A stretch of DNA of 37,500 nucleotides from Tubiluchus corallicola. Lineage: Eukaryota; Priapulida; Priapulimorpha; Priapulimorphida; Tubiluchidae. The stretch spans positions 102,313 to 139,812 of the forward strand of contig JAQGDQ010000212.1 in assembly GCA_030141605.1 (NCBI GenBank), read 5' to 3'. This document shows positions 19,710-28,831 of this stretch, one piece after another. The notes under the pieces were generated by a model. The model was given only the letters and a program-made list of their open reading frames with translations. It searched no databases and had not been told where the DNA came from. Position numbers and translations under genes: made by a program. Every line of letters starts with the position of its first letter. Position 1 is the first letter of the stretch.

Positions 19710-22700
19710 GTAAGCTTGTTTCAACTTACTTGGATCTCCCAGATACCTACAGATCTCTAACCTGAGTTCCCACCTTTTTTCCGGAACGCGCAAATTAAGT
19801 AATTCGAGCAGAGTTTAGACTTGAAATCAAGATTTGTCACATGAAGCTGATACAAAACCAAAATTATGAAATCAAACTTGAAAAAACTGTGAAAAAGCTG
19901 GAACACAGCTTGGATTGGAATTGAAAAAGAGACCTTTTGTCTATAAGACTGATGCATAAACCACTAGATTACCGGCTTCTCAAACGATCACAAAAGTCCA
20001 TAATACACGGTAGTCTAGCGATTCATGGCGTCTGCCTTGTACGCTCTAATTTTTTCACATTTCCTGTTATCAAGTTTGGTTTCCAAATTTAAATAATTGG
20101 GGGTTTGCACCATCATCAATAATAATTTTGATGTTAACTTTACAATTAATTAATTATATTATCGATGAGATTTTCAGGTTCAACGGATTAATAAAATAAA
20201 ATAAAAATAGAATAAAAATTAATCTGATTTATTACAATAAGTCCAGCGCGTGTGCTCTAACGTTGGAAATGCTGAACTGGCTGTCCAGGGTGAAATTTGG
20301 AGTGTCATAATGGCTGGGGAAGACTATAAACTACGTTGTGGCTTATGGTTTCTGCCTTGTAAGTTGTAATCACGGCTGCGTTGCAGCTTTTTCACATTAT
20401 CCATTTTTCAAGTTTGGTATTATAATAATAATATTACTATTATTGCTATTATTATACATTTTAGGCAAATGGTTTAAAGAGAAAGCATCGGCGAAATATC
20501 AGGAAGCCGCACGGTCGCCGAAAGAGACCCACGCTTGCAGGTTAGCAATGTAAAACAAGTATTTATTACGCACGAAATTAAACTTGCTTGTCGAATTAGA
20601 GTGGAAATATTGTCAAGTGTGTCAGATTTATATTTAACCCTTTCATACCCGTTGTATCCCGTGGGATACGAGAATATTTTCTGCCTTTAAAATTAATAAA
20701 ATTTTAAAAATGACAGTTATTTGATCTGTTAATAGTTATTTTGATTTAAGCCAATAACAATAGACTAAAAATAATGATAAAATGGCAAACTAGAAAATCT
20801 ACATAGCATAAAAAACTGTGCAAGGTACAGTACTTTAGAGACGACTTTGTACAGATCAGCATAGCATGCATAACTAAATGTCTTAAATACTTCAAAAAAT
20901 TATCAGCAGTTGCAAAATGAAGCACATTTTAGGCTTCCATTGAATCCCAATGTATCCCGTGAGATACAGGCTATATTAAGCACGCGGGCACAGGTAAAAA
21001 AAGTTGTTATGTGTAAACAAGATGGACATACTGAACAAAAGTACTAAGCCAAAAAATTTTTTCTTATTAAAAAAATAATTTGGGACTGAAAGGGTTAAGT
21101 TTCACCCTTACTCTCAGTTACAAAAATAGTCTCCAAAAAGCAATCAGGGTGTTTCGTTTTAATTTTACATCTCGTTTTTATATCACAAATCATGCTATCA
21201 TATAACCAAATAGTACTTTTTAAGCTGTCTTTCTTATATAAAAAAACTAACTCGTCTGGCTACCTTTTAGGGGAGCCGTGCGCCAAACTAGATCCTCATG
21301 CGTATGATCTTTGCTTCAATGGAAGGAATTTCACTCGCGCTGAACTCAAGGGATCTATCTTGCAGAAAAGAAAACAATTTTCAGAATTCACTCTATGCGG
21401 GTGGGTACCGCAGTAGTAACGACGCGTAGTATTTAGGTACCGCAGTAGTAACGACGCGTAGTATTTAGGTGCCGCAGTAGTAACGACGCGTAGTATTTAG
21501 GTACCGCAGTAGTAACGACGCGTAGTATTTAGGTACCGCAGTAGTAACGACGCGTAGTATTTAGGTACCGCAGTAGTAACGACGCGTAGTATTCAGGTGC
21601 CGCAGTAGTAACGACGCGTAGTATTTAGGTACCGCAGTAGTAACGACGCGTAGTATTTAGGTTACATTGTCAACATTTATTGTTTGTGTTAACGTAGTAC
21701 GCATCACAATAACAACAATTTTTAATGACAAGAATTGTGTTTCATCATGGTAGTGTACAACATTTAGTGGCTTAATTACAGACTTTACTACACACTGGTA
21801 GAAGTATTAATATATGTTCACATGTATAGTGGTTATAATGCCAACCTTTCAACTCCACTTAGCTGTAGTTAATAACGGTAGTTTACGTTCATTAGGCTGA
21901 GGCTTTGCTGTGAAAAGTAGGTCCTGCTTTTTTAACTTAGTCCTGACGAATTTCATTGTTTGCTTTTGTTTGTTCACATTATAGATGTTTTAAGTCTACA
22001 GCAGTACCGGGAGAAGATGGACTAGATGAGCGCATGATAGCCTGGACAATCGGAGGACAAAATGGCGTACCCCCTTACAATCTACGTCTTGCATGTGGAG
22101 AGTACATAGACTTATTATTTGCAACAATAATACTCAGTCGGGTAAAAACTAAGCAGCCATAACAATGGTCAGTGTTTGGAATAGGCCAGTATGGATTCCT
22201 AATTATGCTTTCACTGAAAAATAGGGGGACCAGTCCATAATTTAGTAATAAACTCTGCTACTTAAACAATCTACTTTATTGAAACAAATTTTCAAGGGCT
22301 CATTTCAAGTGCTACTGATATCTCACAAAAATTACCTAAAAAACTTGGGGAAATAAAAGACACATTATTTACAAGTTCTTTACTCCCTGACATTTTAAAC
22401 ATTGCATTCTTTTTCTACTATTAATAAATTAAACTGTTATAGGGCCTATGCTATACCAAAAAATACCAGTACTGTAATATGTAATAGTAACAGTAATATT
22501 AATAATAATATAGTAATAAATAAAGCTACTTAAACAATCCAATAAATTGAAACAGGCCTCAAATGCTAATAATTTTTCAAAAAAAATTACTGAAGTTAAG
22601 AAAGATTATAATAAAACATGCGTTATTTACAATCTGTTATTTTTCTGCTATTTTTAAAACTTTGGTCTTTTCTACTGACTTTTACACTAGAGACTTCGAC

Positions 22701-25700
22701 AGATGACAATATAGGACCTATCTATGTTTTTCACGCTAATTTATGTACTATATATAGCGACTTGCAGCCAGCGAGTGTTTGTGAGAACATGTGTTACCTC
22801 ATCAAGGTGGGGCTGGGCTAAACGCTAAACGTGATCTGTGTATCACGTATGATAGATTATGCAGATTATTCCCAGTAGTGTTGACACAACCCAGTGAAAT
22901 AAAACAAATAGAATCTCTCCACCACTTTCAAAAGAAATTAAAAGAATATCAATATAACAGGTTTCAACTTCCACATTGTGCATCTGATACTAATTACAAA
23001 GACTCAACTTTCATCTACCCCCGCTCCTGACTCCATAAAACGATTAAAAATGAAAATTTTTTAAAAAATTATATTTTGTAATATTGTTTTGTAAAAATAT
23101 TTTAATATGGTAAATATGTGCATTTATTGTATATAATTGGGCCTTAGATTTGTTGCACTTTAGTTTTTTTAGTATGCACTGGACGCATTTGTCTTGAACA
23201 GTGTTGTTATCTTAACATTACGCTGAGGCTTACTCAATTTTATTATAATGAGTGAACCATTTTAATGACAAATAAAGAATTAATATATATATTTATATAT
23301 AAACAAGCGCGCAGCTGCTGTCACTATGGTTACTGGTTACATTTGTCTTTCTGTATTTTCGTTTCTTAGTTTTCCGGGATTTGGAACACTTAGCTATTGC
23401 GACGGTCATTGGCATCACGTGTGCAATACTCACAGCAATGCGAAAAGAATATTTAGGTCATACTTTGATTGTGGAGAAGGGGTTAGTAGCACAAATTTAT
23501 GCTAATCGATGAATCTGTGGACTATTTTTGCGGTTTCGAACTAAGCCGCATCGTCCATCTACTTTGTCAAGTTTGCCGCAGATTTTGCTTGTTATGTGCT
23601 TTTAAATCACTCTTTTTTATACTTTATCTGTTGTTAAATTCATTCTTTCAACTGCATGTAGTTTTTAAGCAGTACATACTAAAATTCTATGTTGTTGGCA
23701 TCCTTCTGTCTCGGAAGACAATGGAGTGTACCCCAAGAGAGTCAGTAATTGATCACATTGATGGAGCTGCAGCGACGACTGTGGCTGAGCAGTGCGATCC
23801 TTGAACGGCGCACGGCTGGGCAAGGTGTATGGAGATCCTGAGTTGCCCAGACAACAGGAACCCCCTCTCTTCCTTCCTGGTGTAGTTCAAAGGAAAGCGA
23901 AGCGATACGTTTGGCACCAGGTTGGCTGCAGGAGCAGCCGGAGTCAGTGAGCATGCTGCACTGGTACGCCTTCGGGGCTCCACTCCTGATTTGGAAGGTT
24001 TACTCCTCTACACGTGGCCGTTGGGTCACTTGACCTCCTCCGCCCTCTAGCCGTTGGCTGCTTATGCTGCTCCTCCGCCTAGTGTCGAGATACAGTGTGG
24101 GCATTCCGCAAGCCTACAGCACCTGGTATTCCTAGGCAGTCACCCATCCAAGTACTAACCAGGCTCTACGTTGCTTAACTTCGGTGATCAGACGAGAACC
24201 GGTGTTTTCGACGTGATTTGGCCATTACTAAAACTCTAAACACATAATATTATGATAAGACACAAATCACAACTTACTGAACCTTGACTAGATATTACTG
24301 TGTCTTCTGGTTTACTGAGTTTAAATGGTAAATTTTCAGTATTTTGTAAAGTTAGAATTGGTAGGGGAGGAGGCAGCTATCTTGATTAACAATAGTAAAT
24401 TAAAATCTGTTTACTTTTAGTGGATTGTGAAACAGTAGCAGAACATTTAGTTGGTGATGCTCAAACCAGCATTATTTGTGCCCCAGACTATGACAACATC
24501 AAACATTTAGTTCTTGTATTGTGGAATTGTGCAGTTTGCAAAGGCTTTGCGTGCTTGCAGAAGATTTTAATTTCCCGAAACTGATTGGCAAAATTTAACA
24601 CTTCATGGTTTACATTCTATAACTTTTATTTGCAAATTGCTTTGAACAAATTGAGCTTTCTCAGCTGGTTCACGAAGCAACCCGAAGTAATATCCTATAT
24701 TTTGTCTAGTAACGCCACTTCTTTTTAAATCATCAAACAATAAAAGTAATTATAAATCTGGTTTTGCGCCTTTGAAATTTAATGGCGAAATAGTTGTTGA
24801 AGACTTAACTGACAGTGATTTAGATGGCAACACAACAAAAGATAATGAATGAAGTTGGCGAAATTGAAGCAAGAGATAATAATTTGGTGATGGCTAGGAC
24901 ACCATGGTAATGGTCAGCTAAGTTATGAGAAGTTATCACATTGACTGACTATGAATGATGATGATGACAATGACAATTTAATGGCGTCAACTATTGTAAT
25001 TATTTATTTTATTCTAGAATGGTGGGTCTACTTTCACAGTACCGCTGACTGATCCAGGGCCTGATGTTACAAATGTGGATGATGACGAAGTGTTTGGATC
25101 TCTTGGTGGCGCACTTGATGAGACTGTTGATGAAGACCTTTTAGGATGCCTGACTGATATCAATTGGTATGATCGTGTCTTTACAGAAAAAGACGTCTTA
25201 AAAAACTGCAAGTCATGTAACAACAACAATGGGAACATTGTTAAGTGGTCGGATTCACGTGATCAACTTCGTGGAGAGGTATGTTACGCTCTTTATCATG
25301 AGTATCTATGTTACAGGCAAAGCGTGAAACCGATCATTTTGTAGACTGCCTATAGGCATTTTATGGAATGCCAAAACAAACCAAGTAATGTATTTAAAAT
25401 AATATCTTATACATTTTTCCTAGGCAATATGCAATATAATGCAAAAGTTCGTTTAGGTAAAGTACGAGATTCTTAGGAAACTGATGTACTTTTCCTAGAC
25501 ATTTTATAGAACGGTGAATTTATTTTAGTTAATGTATAAATGAAAAAATGGTCATTTGTTCTGCTGTAATTTTCCTAGGCATTTTATGATGCCAATTTTA
25601 TGTTAAGAAATTAGAAATAAGTCCGGTTTAAACGTGCTTGCAAGTTTTTGTGAAAAATCGCTGGCCTTTCCTCGTGTCCGAGAACATATGTTCCAGTGTC

Positions 25701-28700
25701 GTGGCTCTTTTACGATGGTGATATTGACCACTAAAGGAGACCAATTCTTACATAAAACTCGTTGTGACACAAGGGGGCATTCGAGACTTTTTAGGGGTGC
25801 AGTTTAGCTTTTCGAATCTCGATTTTGCCACGTGTCGTTTTTTCTTATCTGATTTTTTTCCATTCCGAAATGCTGGGTTCTGGTGTGGATGGTCTAGTTG
25901 GAACACTACTGGGATTGTTTATCAAATGTTTTGATTTTTAGTTTCGTCTATTTGAGACTTTTTGAGAGTGGATTTTAATTGGTATTTGTAGTGGCAAAGA
26001 AGGCATACTCTTGGGGTTTTGCCAGTTGTGAGTTCAATGAAGAGAATTTGACGAAGAAGCCTGGTGCTCTGGTCTCTGCATTATCATGATGAACAACGAA
26101 GACAGTGTTTCATGATGCTGGTCCTGATGCACTGGCTATTTGCTCTTTTGAGGATGCGATGTTGGGGACGTACTAGTCGCATTTGATATGTCTAGGGTGG
26201 AGGGGGGTTTGCTGATGGACAAATTCAAGTTTTTTGACTCGACGATGGCAGACAGTTCAAGTTTCACAGTTAGAAACCCGAGGAAGGTTGAGATGACGAC
26301 ATAATCTTTTTTGGGTTCATTTTTGGGTTAGATTTTTGTTCTTAAAGACTCGTGTTGTAAGTTTCTCAATGCTTACGTTGCTGTTACAATTCGATGCTCC
26401 ACATTTTTTTTGGAAATGTATTTGTCGGAAAGCGATTTCCTAGGTGTGGAATATAGTCCGTTTGATTGAGCAGGAAGGGATTGTGACGAAGCATCCGTTG
26501 ACAATAAAACAATAACTGCTTAATTAATTTACTGTTTTGATTACCGTATTTTCCCGTGTATAAGAGACCCCTTCAATTTTTAGGCAAAAATTCTGGAAAA
26601 AAGTTTTTTCAGACGGACATTTTTAGAGGGTAAAGTACAACTTTTTTCAACTCAGTGCGGTACTGAAAACAAAATAAAACCAGTTAATGTGTTGTAGAAA
26701 AAGAGTACTGGTATATATTAAAGTGCGTACCTGCAAACCTGTAACAGGAAAAGAGAAAACGAGGAGATAATGCCTGTGTCACGATGCTTGTATTGCTTAC
26801 AACCGCTTCATAGTCGAACGCGACACGCAAAACAGTTGTAGAGCACTTATTTCTTCAAAATCATTAGTGTCACAATTTATGCATCTTATTGAAAAGACTT
26901 ACTCCCATGTATAAGAGACCCCCTATTTTTAAAGTGAAAATTCTGAGCAAAAAAGGGTCTCTTATACACGGGAAAATACGGTAAATCGTTTTATGCATTC
27001 CATGCAATGCCTATGTAGTGTAGGAAATTCTAAGAAAAATTCGATTCAACACGATTATGTTCATCTTACCCGTTGCCAGGCGCTCTACGTATTTCACACA
27101 GATCCTAGTTATTTTACACAACGTTTAGGTAAAGCATGAAAGTGGCGCAGCAAAAAGATTTATATCACACTTTCCTCGAAATGTATAGGTATTGAATGAA
27201 TGGGCTAGAAATTTTATAGAAATGTCCAAATTTTGTAGTTTGCCTTGTAACACATATAAATGTTGATGTCTTTTGTATTGGTATAGCTACCAGTTTCTTA
27301 GCAGTTACGTTTTTATACACTTTGACACCCTGGAAACCGGAATCCAGTATTCAATAGCAGGGCTTACTAAATTCGATGCTGTTGACGAGTTCAGAGCCTT
27401 GCCTATTATCAAAAACATCAATATCTAAAATGAGGCACTGAACTGGAAGAGGTGTCTCAAACACTTTCCGATGTATATACTGTACATTCACCTGCACGAG
27501 GTAAACAACTATAACCGCGGTTTGTCGAATGAAACCTAGGAGCGTACAAAGGTCCTAACTCAAAAACTGTAGGAGGAGATCCAATGTAACGAAAAAAGGA
27601 AATACCGCCAGGGCCTATTTCAAGGGGGGGGGGAAGTGGGGATACTTCCCCGGGGCCTCACCCTCCAGGGGGGCCTCGCGCCAAGGTAACATTTTTTTGC
27701 TTTATGCGAACATACTGCCTCCTCTCTCCCTCTCTTGCCGCACGCGCGCCGTTTGCCAGTATTGACAAGTATTAAGGACTGGTCTTGAGAATAAAGCAGT
27801 TTTTCTTTCAATTGTTCTTTCCTTTAACAACTGTATAACTCCATATTTTCTCTTCGAAAATGCTTCTCCGGCGTTCTAGCAGCTCAAAAAGTTTCTGGGC
27901 GCCAACAATGGTGGCGACCGCCCCCCCCCCCCCAGCACATCGCCCCACCCCCGATGAGGCCTCACACGCCCCACTTCCCCGGGCCTCGCCTAGGCTGAAA
28001 TAGGCCCTGAATGCCGCCCACTCCGTGACATGTGGGAAGAGATGAAGAATGGTGGTTTCTCCTGAAAACAAGCTTTTAACATTTATGTAAAGTTTCTACA
28101 GCTTGACCTAGGTGGGCACTGTTGATGATGCTATTTCTGTATTATCAGTTACAAAGGTAATTTAGTGACACCGAACGTTATCACTGTTAGAGTCGGCCAT
28201 TGTTTTTTTTCGCATTTCTACAAAACACTTAGCAACCGCGCAAATGTTGGTTGCTACGGATTTTGCAAGAGCAAATTGAAGTTATATTTAAATCCAGTAG
28301 ATCTGGGCCTGGCAATGGAAAAAACCTGAAATAAAATGACAGCTTCCATGAGCTCTACTATCGACGTTTGAAAATAGGAGTTTTTTTACAATTGCAGTAC
28401 TAATTTCTACTAAGAAAAGTGGGTAGGCTGTTATAAAATTATATTTCTAGTATTTTTTTAACATTTTCCTGATAATTTGATGCTAGAATATAAAAGTCCA
28501 ATATATTTAGCATTCGTTTTTATAAAATACAAAAAACTGACATTTGAGCAAATTTTTGGGTCATTCATTGTGAAGCATCGTAACGTAGTTTTATATTTCC
28601 TGATGTATATTGTATAATATTTTCTATTTCTGTATTATCAGTTACAAAGGTAATTTAGTGACACCGAACTTATATTATTGGTACATCTAATTATTTCACA

Positions 28701-28831
28701 GTGCAACATTCTCTCTGTTGCAGGTGATTCCAGTGAGACCAAGTGATGCTCTTACAAAACGTGATTTGAAGAGAAGATGTTACAAGCCATCTCTTGAAGA
28801 AATTCCTTCCAGAATTTATCCCCGTTACTAA
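19662..28831 (+). CDS. secreted pentraxin-like protein
   Basis: Seven exons join in frame: 19662-19709, 20465-20540, 21271-21400, 21985-22101, 23370-23481, 25018-25278 and 28724-28831, giving 283 codons plus TAA. Residues 1-16 are a signal peptide; 17-42 are a highly basic stretch with RRKR. A pentraxin (LamG-like) domain covers about 75-258. FTLCGCFKS (80-88) aligns with the FTVCLHFYT strand of pentraxins. DGHWHHVCNT carries the H-x-C-x-[ST] start of the family signature, so Cys84 and Cys142 are the conserved disulfide pair. LGGALDETVDEDLLGCLTDI, NWYDRVFTEKDV and GNIVKWSDSRDQLRG match the domain's C-terminal half. The Trp of the signature is His. A basic tail ends RIYPRY. The ligand is unknown; pentraxins usually bind calcium and microbial or matrix ligands. 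The exon 4 donor is the weakest junction. Confidence 0.85.
19790..19985 (-). mobile_element. decayed tRNA-derived SINE, copy 1
   Basis: On the minus strand, GGTAATCTAGTGGTTTATG is an A-box-like tRNA start and TTTTTCAATTCCAATCC is a B-box-like segment about 40 bp later. They are followed by AGCTTTTTCACAGTTTTTTC and AAGTTTGATT. The two following + strand relics share this downstream part. Confidence 0.55.
20005..20115 (+). mobile_element. decayed tRNA-derived SINE, copy 2
   Basis: GGTAGTCTAGCGATTCATGG, then TCTGCCTTGTACGC, resembles the tRNA-like head of copy 1 and of the Meta-SINE. TTTTTTCACATTTCC and CAAGTTTGGT match the shared body. Confidence 0.5.
20315..20440 (+). mobile_element. decayed tRNA-derived SINE, copy 3
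   Basis: GTGGCTTATGGTTTCTGCCT, then a segment ending GCAGCTTTTTCACATT and CAAGTTTGGT, parallels copies 1 and 2. It ends in a TAATAATAAT microsatellite, a typical SINE tail. Confidence 0.5.
20465..20540 (+). CDS. exon 2: basic linker with RRKR
   Basis: Encodes ANGLKRKHRRNIRKPHGRRK and RPTLA, nearly half Lys or Arg. RRKR fits a furin-type processing site, which would release the pentraxin domain (inference). The acceptor is TTTTAG, the donor GTTAGC, and it ends in phase 1. Confidence 0.65.
20638..21094. mobile_element. piggyBac-like MITE with TTAA target sites
   Basis: It is flanked by TTAA at 20634-20637 and 21095-21098. The ends are inverted: CCCTTTCATACCC on the left and GGGACTGAAAGGG on the right. 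TTAA targets with CCCTTT-type termini are characteristic of piggyBac elements. Two internal palindromic blocks, TATCCCGTGGGATA (20657-20670) and TATCCCGTGAGATA, lie near the two ends. No transposase is encoded. Confidence 0.8.
21271..21400 (+). CDS. exon 3: start of the pentraxin domain
   Basis: Encodes residues 42-84: EPCAKLDPHAYDLCFNGRNF, then a segment ending QFSEFTLC, then two bases of a Gly codon. Cys84 is the first cysteine of the pentraxin disulfide. The donor is GTGGGT. The TTTTAG acceptor is preceded by an open upstream frame that is intronic. Confidence 0.8.
21402..21661. repeat. 32-bp minisatellite, 8 units, abutting the exon 3 donor
   Basis: Eight units of GGTACCGCAGTAGTAACGAC plus GCGTAGTATTTA, with only three substitutions across the array (GGTGCC twice, TATTCA once). 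It starts within the exon 3 donor sequence. GACGCGTAGTATTTAGG matches 16 of 17 bases of GACGCGTGGTATTTAGG in the Meta domain of the SINE at 17818-18097, and each unit begins GGTACC as that SINE segment does. Confidence 0.95.
21985..22101 (+). CDS. exon 4: pentraxin domain strands
   Basis: Encodes residues 85-123: CFKSTAVPGEDGLDERMIAW, then TIGGQNGVPPYNLRLACG. The acceptor ACATTATAG is strong. The donor chosen, GA/GTACAT, is weak, but it is the only GT before the in-frame stop at 22160 that keeps frame with exon 5. Confidence 0.7.
22163..22735. other. intron 4 AT-rich stretch, nothing recognised
   Basis: Low-complexity AT-rich sequence with short ATA repeats near 22495-22520. No element ends or exons were recognised. 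Confidence 0.35.
22740..23290 (+). mobile_element. diverged non-LTR retrotransposon 3' tail in intron 4
   Basis: A remnant of the ORF end reads SEIKQIESLHHFQKKLKEYQ and finishes STFIYPRS-stop, the same plan as the other LINE tails in the window. The 3'UTR contains GCACTGGACGCATTTG, also conserved among them, and ends GACAAATAAAGAATTAATATATA. It is a more divergent subfamily than the other copies. Confidence 0.75.
23370..23481 (+). CDS. exon 5: pentraxin signature region
   Basis: Encodes residues 124-161: FPGFGTLSYCDGHWHHVCNT, then HSNAKRIFRSYFDCGEG. It holds the D-G-x-W-H-H-V core and Cys142. The signature's H-x-C-x-[ST] is present, but its Trp is His145. The acceptor is TTTCTTAG and the donor GTTAGT. 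Confidence 0.85.
23694..24227 (-). mobile_element. 5S rRNA-derived SINE-like retroposon, copy B
   Basis: Full-length partner of copy A (15584-16124), inserted in intron 5 in the opposite orientation. The 5S head is at 24110-24227 and the body runs to GACAGAAGGATGCCAAC near 23694. The copies differ by scattered substitutions and a short indel. A minus-strand frame across it (23983-23753) is also open in copy A but has no start context and ends differently, so it is not called a gene. Confidence 0.8.
24110..24227 (-). rRNA. 5S rRNA-like sequence (head of retroposon copy B)
   Basis: Minus-strand 5S rRNA similarity from GGCCAAATCACGT to GTGCTGTAGGCTT, with the internal promoter boxes preserved. 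It is nearly identical to the head at 15584-15703, here with the canonical CTGATCACCGAAG. It belongs to the retroposon and is not a rDNA array gene. Confidence 0.75.
24440..24860 (+). mobile_element. degenerate LINE endonuclease-region fragment
   Basis: The + strand frames show YDNIKHLVLVL and DFNFPKLIGK (compare the GDFNFPxIDW motif of APE-type LINE endonucleases). Then come frameshifted pieces resembling LVHEATR..NILDLVL and a GFAPLKFNGE-type segment. Stops and frameshifts are many. It lies in intron 5, just downstream of the 5S-derived element. Confidence 0.5.
25018..25278 (+). CDS. exon 6: C-terminal half of the pentraxin domain
   Basis: Encodes residues 162-248: NGGSTFTVPLTDPGPDVTNV, then DDDEVFGSLGGALDETVDED, then LLGCLTDINWYDRVFTEKDV, then a segment with GNIVKWSDSRDQLRGE. 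The FGSLGGALDE segment corresponds to the LGQEQDxxGGxFD region of pentraxins, GCLTDINWYDRVF to GEIxxVxMWDxVL, and GNIVKWSD to ANILDW. The acceptor is ATTCTAG, the donor GTATGT, both phase 0. Confidence 0.9.
25345..26543. other. intron 6 sequence, unassigned
   Basis: TTCCTAGGCATTTTAT and close variants recur at about 25355, 25425, 25490 and 25575, hinting at an old diverged repeat. From 25640 to 26500 the sequence is less AT-rich but shows no frame, RNA or element ends that I recognise. Confidence 0.35.
26544..26981 (-). mobile_element. pogo/Tigger-like MITE, copy 2
   Basis: The same termini as the element at 9242-9724 (CCGTATTTTCCCGTGTATAA and its complement), with TA on both sides (26542-26543 and 26982-26983), in reverse orientation. 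The right 100 bp matches the left end of copy 1, including the internal inverted GGGGGTCTCTTATACATGGG. The transposase relic is missing and the centre is unrelated. Confidence 0.85.
27609..28009. mobile_element. hAT-like MITE, complete copy
   Basis: Perfect 14-bp terminal inverted repeats CAGGGCCTATTTCA and TGAAATAGGCCCTG are flanked by the 8-bp direct repeats AATACCGC (27601-27608) and AATGCCGC (28010-28017), differing at one base. The CAGGG start and 8-bp duplication are hAT hallmarks. The element is 401 bp, GC-rich near its ends, and codes for nothing recognisable. The copy at 13623-13957 is related. Confidence 0.85.
28131..28176 (+). repeat. 46-bp exact direct repeat, first copy
   Basis: CTATTTCTGTATTATCAGTT and the following 26 bases to CACCGAAC recur identically at 28624-28669. 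The intervening 447 bp are not repeated. The second copy lies about 55 bp before the last exon of the pentraxin-like gene. Confidence 0.9.
28624..28669 (+). repeat. 46-bp exact direct repeat, second copy
   Basis: Identical to 28131-28176. It lies between an AT-rich stretch and the polypyrimidine tract of the last exon's acceptor. Confidence 0.9.
28724..28831 (+). CDS. exon 7: C-terminal tail of the pentraxin-like protein
   Basis: Encodes VIPVRPSDALTKRDLKRRCY, then a segment ending RIYPRY and TAA. VIPVRP continues the last pentraxin strand (compare IRGYVIIKP). The remainder is a basic tail with one Cys. The acceptor TCTCTGTTGCAG is strong. No canonical AATAAA follows closely, and AATAAG near 28839 is a weak alternative. 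Confidence 0.85.
   Translation: MIPVRPSDALTKRDLKRRCYKPSLEEIPSRIYPRY

Noticed and set aside
24418-24440. An additional pentraxin exon after TTTTAG at 24419
   Set aside because: The phase required by exon 5 hits a TAG within six codons, and the sequence downstream resembles a decayed LINE.
28820-28831. Origin of the pentraxin C-terminus (IYPRY) from the LINE end (IYPRPY)
   Set aside because: The match is only four or five residues, and the surrounding DNA is not similar to the LINE tails.
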